Positions 24,845-37,394 of a DNA stretch of 64,000 nucleotides are shown one piece after another. The DNA comes from Prochilodus magdalenae (lineage: Eukaryota; Chordata; Actinopteri; Characiformes; Prochilodontidae). The notes under the pieces were generated by a model. It had not been told where the DNA came from. It worked only from the letters and a program-made list of their open reading frames with translations, and did no database searches. The position numbers and the translations under genes are program-made. The stretch is from contig JAMWET010001236.1 of the NCBI GenBank assembly GCA_024036415.1, forward strand, positions 107,656 to 171,655, read 5' to 3'. Position 1 is the first letter of the stretch. Every line of letters begins with the position of its first letter.

Positions 24845-25655
24845 TCCACTCTATCAGCTCCACTGACCATACAGGACACTCTGTAGGTGTACAGGTCCAG
24901 ACTGTAGTCCATCTGTTTCTCTGTGTACTGTATTACCCTGTTCTACAATGGGCAGGACCCCCACAGGACCACCACAGAGCAGGTATGATGTGGGTGGTGG
25001 GTCATTCTCAGCACTGCAGTGACACTGACGTGGTGGTGTGTTAGTGTGAGTGGATCAGACACAGCAGTGCTGCTGGACACCCGGGATCGTCCAACAACCT
25101 AACCTATCTGGTCAACAGCGTCCTGTGGGGCAGTGTCCTGTGGGGCAGTGTCCTGTGGGTGGCGTCCTGTGTGACTGCGTCCTGTGCCCACTGATGAAGG
25201 ACTAGAGGATGACCAACACTGCACTGTGCAGCAGCAGATGAGCTATTGTCTCTGACTGTCCATCTACAAGGTGGAGCAGCAAGGTAGGAGTGTCTAATAG
25301 AGTGGACAGTGAGTGGACACAGTGTCTCAACACTCCAGCAGCACTGCTGTGTCTGATCCACTCACACCAGCACCACGTCAGTGTCACTGCAGTGCTGAGA
25401 ATGATCCACCACCCACATCATACCTGCTCTGTGGTGGTCCTGTGGGGGTCCTGACCATTGAAGAACAGGGTAATACAGTACACAGAGACACAGAAGGACT
25501 ACAGTCTGGACCGGTACACCTACAGAGTGTCCTGTATGGTCAGTGGAGCTGATGAGATGGACTGTGGGAGCAGATACAAGGAGGTGGATTTCATGATTGA
25601 TCTGTGAGTGTGTAAATGTATATAGAAAAAAATCTCTGCCAGCTAAATCAGTACC
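24845..25655. mobile_element. Fold-back element, copy 2
   Basis: The arms match the copy at 14575-15545 (CATACAGGACACTCTGTAGG on the left, its complement near 25515 on the right). The central minisatellite is short here (about 25117-25190, a few CAGTGTCCTGTGGGG-type units). The left terminus is truncated compared with copy 1. Confidence 0.85.
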
Positions 25656-25979
25656 AAGAAAATAAACAACTTGTGTGACCCCACTAATGACTCCCAGTTC
25701 CAAAGAAAATTCCCGAGAACTCTTTATAGTTGTGTCCACAATGATAAACAGAGTTATAGATGTTATAGTCGTCTCTTTAAAAGCTGCAGAATGAAAACAT
25801 CATAAAAATGATCATAGAGTTTAGTTTATGATCCATTTCCTGTTTTAAAGCGGTGAAGTAAGTGTAGACAGGGTTTTCCCGCTGTTATTAGGAGAAACAA
25901 AATTAGTCTGTACCTCAGCTTAAAATCAACCTTCATGAAGTTGGCAGCTCAAAGTGCTTTACAGACAGTTGACATCAGT

Positions 25980-26057
25980 AATGTGCGTGTGTATATTGAC
26001 GTGTATATGGTGAGTGTGTATTATGTGGGGGTATATATGGACTTGTATGTATGTGTG

Positions 26058-26092
<35 letters not shown>

Positions 26093-26107
26093 ATGTATAT
26101 ATATTTC

Positions 26108-26193
<86 letters not shown>

Positions 26194-26308
26194 GTATGTA
26201 TGTATATGTATATCTATATGTATACGTGTATATACACATTTATATATGTGTGTATATGTATGTATGTTTATTTGTATATATATTTATACGTATATATACA
26301 TTTATATA

Positions 26309-26397
<89 letters not shown>

Positions 26398-26512
26398 GTA
26401 TGTATGTATATGTATATCTATATGTATACGTGTATATACACATTTATATATGTGTGTATATGTATGTATGTTTATTTGTATATATATTTATACGTATATA
26501 TACATTTATATA

Positions 26513-26571
<59 letters not shown>

Positions 26572-26710
26572 CTATATATATATATATATATATACGTATG
26601 TATGTATATGTATATCTATATGTATACGTGTATATACACATTTATATATGTGTGTATATGTATGTATGTTTATTTGTATATATATTTATACGTATATATA
26701 CATTTATATA

Positions 26711-26801
<91 letters not shown>

Positions 26802-26905
26802 GTATGTATGTATACGTATGTATGTATATGTATACGTGTATATACACATTTATATATATGTGTGTGTGTGTGTGTGTGTGCATATATATATATCTATCTC
26901 AGGAC
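25980..26905 (+). repeat. TA/TG microsatellite with ~200-bp higher-order repeat
   Basis: Long pure TA and TG runs alternate with a ~110-bp spacer (TATACGTGTATATACACATT, then TATGTTTATTTGTATATA). The spacer recurs at about 26192, 26396, 26594 and partly 26800. The tract therefore grew by duplication of a ~200-bp block. Open frames of more than 300 codons (Tyr/Ile/Val/Cys repeats) are not genes. Confidence 0.95.
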
Positions 26906-27619
26906 AGGTATATGGTGCATGTTTATATGGACATGTATATGGTATGTGTGTATATGGACGTGTATATTGTGGGGGTGTATGTGGACGTATATAGACCTGT
27001 ATATGGTGCATGTGTATATGGACAAGTGAGCAGATCATGGGAGGAAAACCCACCTACATCCCAGAGTTGGAGCTGTTCCATACGGGGGAACAGGATGAAG
27101 TTCCTCCGAGCTGATGTGCGAGACGGATCAACTGTTACCGGGAACGTTTAGCTGCAGTTACTGCTGCACAAGAGGATCACACCAGCTACTGAGAGCCCTC
27201 TCAGATATGATCCACTGGATCATCCTCCTCTATAATCAATGGCCAGGTGTCATTGTTTTGGCTTATCTCTTTAATAGGGTTCTCCTTATCCACCATCAGG
27301 TTTTGGGTCACGTGTATGCAGAAATCTAGAACATTCTAAAGGAGACACGGTAAGCAGCTATAGAAGGGAATCTAATACCCCGTTATCCTGTTCGTGCTGG
27401 ACGTGACGGAACAGTATGTAATGAACACAAAGTGCTTACCTGAAATAGGCGGTGGCTTACACAGCGCTTTACGATGTGCTCACTCAGGTAGATCAGGTAG
27501 ATCACATTACAGAGACATCCGATCTGTTTAGTCATCATGAGAACTTCCGTTAGGACTGGATTCAGGACAGAAGCTCTCACAATTCCCACATTCCTAATCA
27601 ACTCAAGACAAACATCCTA

Positions 27620-28405
27620 ACTAGACTAAACCTCCTAAAGCCTGTCCTAACTTTAGGATAAACCCGGCAGTGTCCTAACCTTAGGATAAACCCAGCAGTG
27701 TCCTAACTTTAGGATAAACCCGGCAGTGTCCTAACCTTAGGATAAACCCAGCAGTGTCCTAACTTTAGGATAAACCCGGCAGTGTCCTAACTTTAGGATA
27801 AACCCAGCAGTGTCCTAACTTTAGGATAAACCCGGCAGTGTCCTAACTTTAGGATAAACCCAGCAGTGTCCTAACCTTAGGATAAACCCAGCAGCGTCCT
27901 AACTTTAGGATAAACCCGGCAGCATCCTAACTTTAGGATAAACCCAGCAGTGTCCTAACCTTAGGATAAACCCAGCAGCGTCCTAACTTTAGGATAAACC
28001 CGGCAGCGTCCTAACTTTAGGATAAACCCAGCAGTGTCCTAACCTTAGGATAAACCCGGCAGCGTCCTAACTTTAGGATAAACCCGGCAGCGTCCTAACT
28101 TTAGGATAAACCCCGCAGCGTCCTAACTTTAGGATAAACCCAGCAGCGTCCTAACTTTAGGATAAACCCGGCAGCGTCCTAACTTTAGGATAAACCCAGC
28201 AGCGTCCTAACTTTAGGATAAACCCGGCAGTGTCCTAACTTTAGGATAAACCCAGCAGCGTCCTAACTTTAGGATAAACCCGGCAGTGTCCTAACTTTAG
28301 GATAAACCCAGCAGCGTCCTAACTTTAGGATAAACCCAAGCAGTGTCCTAACTTTAGGATAAACCCGGCAGTGCCCTAACTTTAGGATAAACCCGGCAAA
28401 CTTGA
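27620..28405 (+). repeat. 28-bp minisatellite, about 27 units
   Basis: The unit is about 28 bp: TCCTAACTTTAGGATAAACC followed by CGGCAGTG or CAGCAGCG. Each unit holds the dyad TCCTAA..TTAGGA. Two variants, CGG and CAG, alternate through much of the array, implying a 56-bp higher-order period. Confidence 0.95.
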
Positions 28406-29860
28406 CCTGGTTGACGCTAGAGGAGGGTGTCCAGAGAAACTGCTTTCCATTTAACTGCACATGAACACGGAGGTCTTGTAAATTGTGTTGTTGGGATCAG
28501 CACGATGAACGTGGCTTAAGATTGGACGAGGCCTCTGTTATCATGTCCAAGTCAAGTCGTGTTCATGAAGAGCGTTTTGTAGATTACAGTCTATTTATTG
28601 TCATTATACCAATACAGGGTTATACAGGTTAACGAAACACAGTCAGGCTCCTCCTCCAGTGCAGTATAAGAATACTTTTGTATATATATATATATATATG
28701 TGTATATAAGTGTACAGTGCAGGTAGTAGACCAGCTTAATGTTCAGCTATCAGCTAAATTGCTTAGTACAGACGTTCAGTATAGATAAATAAACACACAG
28801 CTGAGATGTTCAAGTATACAGGTGTTCAGAAAGAACAGAGGAAATGTTTAAAGGCCTGTGTGTGTTGATTGGATGTGTAGAGGAGATCAGCTCAGACCTG
28901 GAGTTCCTAATGTGGGCATGACGTCGACTGTATCTCTTACTGGACTGGAGAGCCAAACTTGAACCATGTTTAAATTCTACATCCCACTTTGACTGCTATT
29001 AAAAGGTGAGGAGTTTTCAGTGATATGGGCTCTTTAATTGGAAGAAGGCCACTCATATGAAGTCCATTTGGATGTAATCGGTCATCACAGTTCAGAGAAA
29101 CCTGAAGACTTCCAAGGAATATTATTTTTGTTGCTGCTGTGCTGCTGTTTTAAGGGTGTGTGGCTCCGGAAATACGGTCACGATAGAAGGTCGAGATGAA
29201 CACAGCAGATTATCTGTAAACTCTGGACGAGAAATCTGCATGCATCAGCTCGGAAACCCCCGCACTGGGTCAAGACTCTCAACCAGGGCAGCAAGGCCAA
29301 GTCCAGCCAGGACTCACCAGAGTGGAACAAAGGCCCTCCCAGTCCCTGAACCATAACACCATAAGCTGCTCTCGGGCGGGGAGCGAAACACAAGTCCAAA
29401 CAACTGAGGAGCTCGCAGCACACTGGGGCCTTGTTTGAGGACCAGTGGGTGACTTTGCTCATATTTCAGCGGATGTTTTTGAGATTAGATGCCGGACAGT
29501 CCAGTTTCTCAGGGAAGGAGACGAAACGTGAGCTTCCAAAGCTGGAGTTCCCAAGGTATGAAGCTTCAGAGAAAACAGGGCTCCTAACAACCACCTGAAA
29601 GTCCTGGCAGACACACCAACACTATCCACCGTCAGATATAAAGCTCTTTTGTCTCTGAGAGAGAGGAGAACATCCAGGTCCACTCCTGCTTCGGATCTGA
29701 GAACATCCACAGGTGTTGCTCTTCATCCTTCTTCCACTGTGAGACGACACCTCAACACTACGGCGGTGAAGCTCCTCACTGAGAAAAGGAGACGTCGAAT
29801 AAAGCAGCTGCTGGTGTGAATGTGTCTGGGGTCTGCTCAGTAATGGAGATTTCCGCTCCG
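28406..29860. other. Intergenic, nothing recognised
   Basis: Includes a short TA run near 28681 and a fragment ending ATATGGGCTCTTTAA near 29035, which resembles one end of the TTAA elements. Open frames at 29.1-29.9 kb have no recognisable product. Confidence 0.45.
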
Positions 29861-29864
29861 CCTG

Positions 29865-30520
29865 ATCTGAGGTCTGATGTGGAGCTACTGCCCATCCTGT
29901 GTGCTCTGATGTGGAGCTACTGCCCATCCTGTGCTCTCTGATGTGGAGCTACTGCCTATCTGTGTGGTCTAATGTGGCACTACTTCCCATCCTGTGCGCT
30001 CTGATGTGGTGCTACTGCCCATCCTGAGTGGTCTGATGTGGAGCTACTGCCCATCCTGTGCGCTCTGATGTGGAGCTACTTCCCATCCTGTGCGCTCTGA
30101 TGTGGTGCTACTGCCCATCCTGAGTGGTCTGATGTGGAGCTACTGCCCATCCTGTGCGCTCTGATGTGGAGCTACTGCCCATCCTGTGCGCTCTGATGTG
30201 GAGCTACTGCCCATCCTGTGTGGTCTGATGTGGAGCTACTGCTCATCCTGTGTGCTCTGATGCAGAGCTACTGCCCATCCTGTGTGCTCTGATGTGGAGC
30301 TACTGCCCATCCTGTGTGGTCTGATGTGGAGCTACTGCCCATCCTGTGTGCTCTGATGCAGAGCTACTGCCCATCCTGAGTGGTCTGATGTGGAGCTACT
30401 GCCCATCCTGTGCGCTCTGATGTGGAGCTACTGCCCATCCTGTGCGCTCTGATGAGGAGCTACTGCCCATCCTGTGTGCTCTGATGCAGAGCTACTGCCC
30501 ATCCTGTACGCTCTGAGGCT
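29865..30520 (+). repeat. 32-bp minisatellite, about 20 units
   Basis: The unit is about 32 bp: GATGTGGAGCTACTGCCCAT followed by CCTGTGCGCTCT. Variants include GTGTGGTCT and GCAGAGCTAC. Units are well conserved in phase. Confidence 0.95.
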
Positions 30521-30894
30521 TCTGTTTCATCTGCTTTGGCCGGGTACCACTGCCCGTCTGCATTTCTGACCAGTTTGCCAACCATGAAGCTTTTCCATGT
30601 CCTGTTCTGTGAGCGGGCTTCACCAACATCCTGTGGGCACATCCGATGATCCTACTGTTTAATCATAGACTACTCAGACATTCCTTCCTCTGACTCACAA
30701 ACCACTCGACGCTTCCCACATTCTTTCTGGTAGATCATCACAGTAGGCTTCTAGCAGCAGTGGCTGATGTTGATGGTTGTGCTGTGATAAACGTTTCACT
30801 GGTTTCACTGGTAACAATGACTGAACTTTACTGAGACGTTCAGGTCTGTTTCCCACGGTTACTCTAGCAGTTATGGGTTATTCTTTAGTCACTA

Positions 30895-31075
30895 CGGTAT
30901 ACGACTGTAAACCCTTATCCCCTGATTCGCCCTGCCCGGATGAGTTCCCCTTTTGAGTCCTGGTTACTCTCAGGGTTTTTCCTCTGGCTCCAAGTGAGTG
31001 TTTTTTCCTCGGCTTGCTCATTGGTGGCTTCTCTTGAGTTTCTGTAAAGCTGCTTTGGTGAAACAAAAGCTTGAA
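30895..31075 (-). mobile_element. Diverged reverse copy of common teleost repeat
   Basis: GGTTTTTCCTCTGGCTC, TTTTTTCCTCGGCTTGCTCA and GTAAAGCTGCTTTGG match, in reverse, the layout of the repeat at 23395-23640. Confidence 0.55.
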
Positions 31076-31244
31076 CTGTACACAGAGAAAGGCAGCCGGG
31101 TTTTTAGATCAGCAGGCCAATGCTAACGTTAGCGTTACTAGCTGAGCCTTTTACAGAGATCAGAGATGCTAAACTATGTGATGCTATGCCACTCTGGTCT
31201 GTGATGGTCTTTAGATGTAATCCAAGTTCATTCAGAGTGACTTG

Positions 31245-31484
31245 GTGTTAAATGCTCACTTCTGGAGTCAGATCTGTTCACAGTGGGGGTGAAGGTAACC
31301 AGACGTCCCCCTCTAAAAGCTCCCTCACAGGAAGTTCCTACATGAGGTGGTTCTGAATACGCTGCCTGATGTCTGAGACGCTGTTTATGATAGTGTGGAG
31401 AAGATCTCAGCCTTAAACTCCATTCATGGTGGAGGGATACATGCTGCAGGGCGCTGTGAGGTCAAATAGTCCCCCAAAGGAACA
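31245..31484 (+). repeat. Dispersed repeat shared with 51500-51850 and 57500-57680
   Basis: The block CCTACATGAGGTGGTTCTGA to GGAGGGATACATGCTGCAG is almost identical at 51510-51655. The preceding ATCTGTTCACAGTGG block is echoed at 41345-41400 and, in reverse, near 57510. This is an unnamed interspersed family. Confidence 0.75.
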
Positions 31485-32095
31485 CCTCACACCAAACCCG
31501 CTCTCCCTCACTCTGTACACACCTCACACCAAACCCGCTCTCCCTCACTCTGTACACACCTCACACCAAACCCGCTCTCCCTCACTCTGTACACACCTCA
31601 CACCAAACCCGCTCTCACTCTCTCTGTACACACCTCACACCAAACCCTCTCCCTCACTCTGTACACACCTCACACCAAACCCTCTCTCCCTCACTCTGTA
31701 CACACCTCACACCAAACCCACCCTCACTCACTCTGTACACACCTCACACCAAACCCTCTCTCACTCTCTCTGTACACACCTCACACCAAACCCTCTCTCA
31801 CTCTCTCTGTAGACACCTCACACCAAACCCACCCTCACTCACTCTGTACACACCTCACACCAAACCCTCTCTCACTCTCTCTGTACACACCTCACACCAA
31901 ACCCTCTCTCACTCACTCTGTACACACCTCACACCAAACCCTCTCTCACTCACTCTGTACACACCTCACACCAAACCCTCTCTCACTCACTCTGTACACA
32001 CCTCACACCAAACCCTCTCTCCCTCACTCTGTACACACCTCACACCAAACCCTCTCTCACTCACTCTGTACACACCTCACACCAAACCCACTCAC
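31484..32095 (+). repeat. 37-bp minisatellite, about 16 units
   Basis: The unit is about 37 bp: ACACCTCACACCAAACCC followed by TCTCTCACTCACTCTGTAC. The sister copy of the surrounding repeat at 51826 has a single CACCAAACCCACTCTGA at the matching place, so the array probably expanded from within that repeat. Confidence 0.95.
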
Positions 32096-33465
32096 AATAA
32101 CACCTCACTGGTTGAGCTACACTGGAAAACCCCTCTGTGTTTTTTTGTTAAGGTGTTCTGATGAATGGGCCGACAGAGATCTCCGTGAGCTCCTCTCAGA
32201 GTGCAGGAGGGTTTTTCTTCCTGTGTTAAGTTACCTGAGACCCAGCCGCAGCTAGCGGGCCAGCAGATCACCGTGTCTTTCCGCCTTTAATTATCCAGCC
32301 AAGGTTTCGTTTTAGTTGGGGTCACTTCTCTGGCAACCGGTGTCCATGTGGTCTAGGCGTCCGGTTTGGCTGTGATGTCACTCATACCCAGTGTTTGTGC
32401 TGCGTTCTCATCTGTGTCCTGCACCTTTTCAAAAATTAGTCTCCTGTGGTCACAACTTCCTGCTGTGTGTCATCATGTTCGGTAAAGCGTCTGCTCGCTG
32501 CGCTTCAGCTGCCTCAGCTGTGTGAAAACCAGGTGAGCTGAGCAGGCTGGAGCTGCACGGCTGTGGTGAACGCTGAACGCTGCTCTGTTGCCCTCATATG
32601 CTGATGTAATTGTAATTGCGCACACGGCGAGGTAGACGAAGGTTCGAGAACGTCTTCGCGGGCCTGCAGTTCTGATGAACAGACACATTAAGCAGCCTGT
32701 GGTTTAAAAGAACAGAGTGCTACAACTGGATATCGCTGACATCAGCCTGATGTTCATGGCTTTACCATGGTGTGACACAGTTTACACCACCAACCGGCCC
32801 CGATGTCCACGCTTGTGCTTTCAGATCAGCCTGCTCTGTGGTCTGTGTGCAGCTGGTTATCGAGGCGGTGAGCATTAGAGACGGTCTCTGTCCCTACCCC
32901 TACTAGTGCTGGCTAATACGGCCATGCTAGCACATGCTAGTGTTAAATGCTAACAGTCCCAACAAAAATTTGGACGGACTGCAGCTGTTCAGCACCTCAG
33001 CAAAAAACAGTGCTAGCCATTTATCTTGCTAACATGCCAGAGCTATAATTAAGATTAACCACTTTCCTGCACATTTAGGTCACTCCAAAGCATCGAGCTA
33101 GGCTAATTAGCTAGCTAACATGCCATTTAGCTTATTGGCTGCAGGGAACAGGTAAACTGCTCTACACACACACACACACACATCTGCATGTACACAGAAC
33201 CGTGTGGAGAATCTAATACAGCTCTGTGAGTGTTAATGTGAGCACCAACATGCGTTCCGTGGTAGCTAGCATAAGCGCTAATAGTGTTAGCTTCTCCTAG
33301 CTGGTCTCCTGATGTAGTAAAGCTCTCTACAGAGTAATAACTCTACACATATGGATCAGAACATCATCATCCCGTCCTAGTTTACACTCTGGAGCTTTTA
33401 CTGGAGTATCACAGTGCTGGTGGAACTCCATCTCCATCTGTAGAGTAAAGGATTCCTTAAACCGT
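32096..33465. other. Intergenic, nothing recognised
   Basis: Contains a short CA run near 33168. No gene, splice-bounded exon or known repeat was identified. Confidence 0.5.
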
Positions 33466-33469
33466 GATG

Positions 33470-33875
33470 GGTCCCACTTTAGTCTTGGTGGAGACGCCCA
33501 ACGAATCTGTGTGTGGAGGCACCGTGGTCAGCACCAAGATGAATGGTCTGTTGTCACACGTCCAGAAGGCCTGGTGTCCCTCCACCTCCAACCCTACCGC
33601 ACCATCTGCAGGAACTGTGTGAGGATGTTCAAGCTGCATGGGATAGATTATCACAGGACTCCATTAGGAACCTCTACAGCTCCATACCGAGACGTCTGGC
33701 GTGTTGGGTTAGCGAACACGGCGGCCCGACGCCATACTGAGAGACAGACTTCTGTATGTGTAGCTCAATAAATATTGATCATATCAGTCTAAATTTATCA
33801 TCAGTTATTGATCCTGCTCACCTTTATCCTCCTTCCCAACACACCCGCACTCCCACACCTCCTTCTGGGGGCAGC
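33470..33875 (+). mobile_element. Internally deleted Tc1-like transposon, copy C (5' truncated)
   Basis: Begins inside the SDESRF region (CACTTTAGTCTTGGTGGAG), carries the shared internal-deletion junction, and ends at CCTTCTGGGGGCAGCTG. It lacks the N-terminal part. A long TA run and a CT run follow directly. Confidence 0.85.
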
Positions 33876-33895
33876 TGTTTCTTTGATGTTGCGTG

Positions 33896-33913
33896 TAATA
33901 TATATATATGTAG

Positions 33914-34006
<93 letters not shown>

Positions 34007-34091
34007 CATTCTCTATTTGCAAATTTTGCAATTTAATTTGCAAATGGTCAATGTTTAAATCTGTTGGTGTGAAGCCCAGAGTGGTCTCTCT

Positions 34092-34176
<85 letters not shown>
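33896..34176 (+). repeat. TA microsatellite followed by CT microsatellite
   Basis: A TA run of about 100 bp (33912-34005) begins just beyond the Tc1-like end. After some 75 bp comes a CT run of about 90 bp (34084-34175). Confidence 0.95.
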
Positions 34177-34178
<2 letters not shown>

Positions 34179-34619
34179 CACCCACCTGAGGTTGGGAGGT
34201 GAAACCTCTCCGCCCACCAGCTTTCGGCAGAGGCCACAGGGGACCTCCTACCTTGATGTGGAACGGCAGAAATGATTGTCATAGTAACCATTAGGTGACG
34301 AGCTGGCAGCGTCTCCTGGCTTCCTGGAATTAAGTGTGCTGGTGTGAAGTATAGTAGGGTGATGTGTGCGGATCCCTGAGGGCCCTCAGTTGTGGTTCTG
34401 CTGAATGGAAGAACAGAGGTACTATGTTACACACTGACTCAACTTCTGCATTTCTTCGCTGTCTGTGACTTACATGGAAAATGAAGGCTATTTAAATCTC
34501 CTCAGAGCTGCTATCTCTTCTCACAGCTGTAGCACCGCACTCTTTACCGGCAGCACTGAAGATTCCACCAGAACCTCGCAAATCTGCATCTGCAGCCACA
34601 CTTCACTAACTAGCTGTTA

Positions 34620-35885
34620 CTGAGTCGGTTAATAACTGTATAATAACTCTCCCAAGCAGATCAGAGGATTAATAACTCTCTAGAGTTTTATAACTGTGTA
34701 ATAATCATGAATGAGTTTTAAGTTTAGTAACTGTATAATATGTATTTATAATAGTCCTGAGTTAATTAAACTGTATATAACTGTAATAACCCTTAATAAT
34801 AAGTTTTAGGTTTACGCTGTGTAATAAGGATTGGTAGTAATACTGTATACTAAGTCTAAATGATACGTCTTAGTGGTAATAATTTAAATAGGCCTGAATA
34901 AGTCTTAGTACTAACACATAGTAGGCCTTACTAGAAATAACTCTGTAATAGATCTGATAAGCCTTTGTAGTAATAACACTGTAATAGGCCTGAATAATAG
35001 TTCTTAGTAATAACTGTAAAATTAGCCTATATAATCGGTATTAGTAGCAATAACAGTGTAATAAAACATGAATAATGGGTCATAGTAGTAATAACTGTAT
35101 AATAAACCTGGATAATATGCCTCAGTAGTAATAAATGTATAATAATCTCGTATAATAAGACTTAGTAGTAATAACTGTATAATAAGCCTGGATTATAAGT
35201 CTTTGTAGTAATAACTGTATAATAAGCCTGGATAATAAGCCTTAGAAGTAATACCTGTATAATAAGATTGGATTATAAGTCTTGGTAGTAATAACTGTAT
35301 AATAACTTGGATTATAAATCTTGGTAGTAATAACTGTATAATAAGCCTGGATAATAAGTCTTTGTAGTAATAATGGTATAATAAGCCTGTATAATAAGCC
35401 TCAGTAGTAATAACTGTATAATGAACCTGGATTATAAATCTTGGTAGTAATAACAGTATAATAAACCTGGATTATAAGTCTTTGTAGTAATAACTGTATA
35501 ATAAACCTGGATTATAAGCCTTAGTAGTAATACCTGTATAATAAGCCTGGATTATAAATCTTGGTAGTAATAACTCTATAATAAGCCTTGGTAGTAATAA
35601 CTGTTTAATAAGCCTGTATAATAAGCCTTGGTAGTAATAGCTGTATAATAAGCATGGATAATAAGCCATGGTAGTAATAACTGTATAATAAGCCTGTATA
35701 ATAAGCCTTAGTAGTAATACCTGTATAATAAGCCTGGATAATAAGCCTTGGTAGTAATAACTGTATAATAAGCATGGATAATAAGCCATGGTAGTAATAA
35801 CTGTATAATAAGCCTGTATAATAAGCCTTAGTAGTAATAACTGTATAATAAGCCTTGGTAGTAGAAGTACCTGTATAATGGGCCT
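34620..35885 (+). repeat. AT-rich ~39-bp tandem array
   Basis: Built of ATAAGCCTGGATAATAAG and TAGTAATAACTGTATAAT words in units of roughly 39 bp. It is diverged at the left edge (about 34620-35000) and more regular to the right. Confidence 0.9.
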
Positions 35886-36189
35886 GCAGTTTAAGGTGTC
35901 CCTTGCCCTAACATGACCTTCTGCTAAAGGCTGTTGTGCACCATTATAGTCGGTAATCAGTAACTCCTGACCTTCTGTCGTGTGTGGTTTGTGTTTGGCC
36001 GGCTTTGGCTTTGCGCATGGATCAGGAGCATCTGAGGATGCCAGAGGAGGCCAGCGCTATGAATAGTCTACATACGGTAGCGTGGCGGGATAAGAGGCAG
36101 TGTGTGATCAGAGGCGCAGCTCAGGAGCGTCACCGTGAATGTGAACGTGTGCAGATGCAGTGGAGATTAGGGGCTCTTCAGGGAAACAT

Positions 36190-36400
36190 AACTGACTCCT
36201 TTCCTGGAAGTGACTGCGCTTTCATGTGTGTTCTTCACCACAAGCGAGCAGGCAGTGATAGGCTGATTCAACACTGTCATGCCATCAACACCACAGGCCA
36301 AAACACAGATATATATAGAGATATCGCGGCAGAAAAAGAGGTTTTGAAAGGCGATGACGTTCCGCATGTGAAAGTGAATGTGTTTCTCTGAAACGAGAAG
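36190..36400. promoter_or_regulatory. Candidate STAT/IRF element downstream of socs1
   Basis: A perfect palindromic STAT-type site TTCCTGGAA lies at 36201-36209. About 165 bp away is GTGAAAGTGAATG with CTCTGAAACGAG, an IRF-like arrangement, next to a TGACGT. The region is non-repetitive in an otherwise repeat-rich stretch and lies about 3.5 kb beyond the socs1 poly(A) signal. Function is inferred from motifs only. Confidence 0.3.
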
Positions 36401-37394
36401 CATGCGCATCACAACGGGGTCCAGCAAACCGGGGAGGGTTCGCGTAAGGAACACCTCAGTGCCCTGACTGAACTGCTGCCGGAGCTGTGGTGTGGTTATG
36501 TGGGGCAAAGGTCAGAGAGCACGCTTCATTTAGTGAATTCGCCAGCTGAAGCGGCCATTAAGCTCGTTATTCATTGTCCAGGAGATGTTTGTGCCAGAGG
36601 AGCATGAAGGGTACCACTTATAAACGGTTTATGAATGGTTTAAAGTGAACTAGGTCATAAACGCTTTAAGACGTGTTATAACACGGTTATAACACATCAA
36701 TAAAAGCCAAAAGTGAGGTGCTATATCTGATAAATGTGACCAAGTAGCAGGTTTGATGCTGGTTGCTAGAGGCAACAAGCATGCAGTGTGGAAACGGGTT
36801 GTGCGTGAGCTGGACGAGGATTTAGAAAGTAGCGGTGTTCCGAAAGCGGAGGTGATCAGGTTTCTTTGACGCAGTCTGGTGGAGGTTCCCTTCCAGAAGG
36901 ACCTGACCGGATTTCCTCCAGCTTCATTACGAGGACCGTTGTTTGTCTAGCTCATCAGGCTCGGTTGTTTTTGTTTGCACACGTAGTTAAGACCTAATCC
37001 TGAGCCGAATCCTAAACCATATTGTATTTTCAGAGTTTTCGTCAGAAATCTGCCTTCGGTAGAATTCACAGGTCTGATTTCCTAGGAAGATACGGTCCAG
37101 ATCTTTGACACAGATGAAAGATAGCACCAAGTGGTGCTTTTGTTCTCTCTCTGATTTCCGTCATGGGCCACCGCACTGAGTTTCACCCCCGGGGTGCTTC
37201 TCAGTAAAGCAGTGACAATTTCGAGACAGTGTGGTGATTCAAACAAAATCAGGAAGCTTTCAAGAATTCTTCATTCATGAGTCACAAGAAAAGAAAAATC
37301 ATACCTTGTCATAAATGTGGTGTTTTCGCAGGGGATCGGGCAACCATTCGTATCGAGGTGAGTGCTGCGTAAAGCTTGGCTGTCAAGAACTCAC

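Noticed and set aside
25935..27151. Open frames of more than 320 codons in the TA/TG tract
   Set aside because: Pure Tyr/Ile/Val/Cys dipeptide repeats from a microsatellite.
27620..28405. Possible CRISPR-like array (regular 28-bp repeats)
   Set aside because: There are no unique spacers; it is a head-to-tail minisatellite in a vertebrate genome.
35984..36391. 135-codon open frame in non-repetitive DNA
   Set aside because: No recognisable domain, no good splice or initiation context, and the region is better explained as possible regulatory DNA. Kept as doubtful, not annotated.
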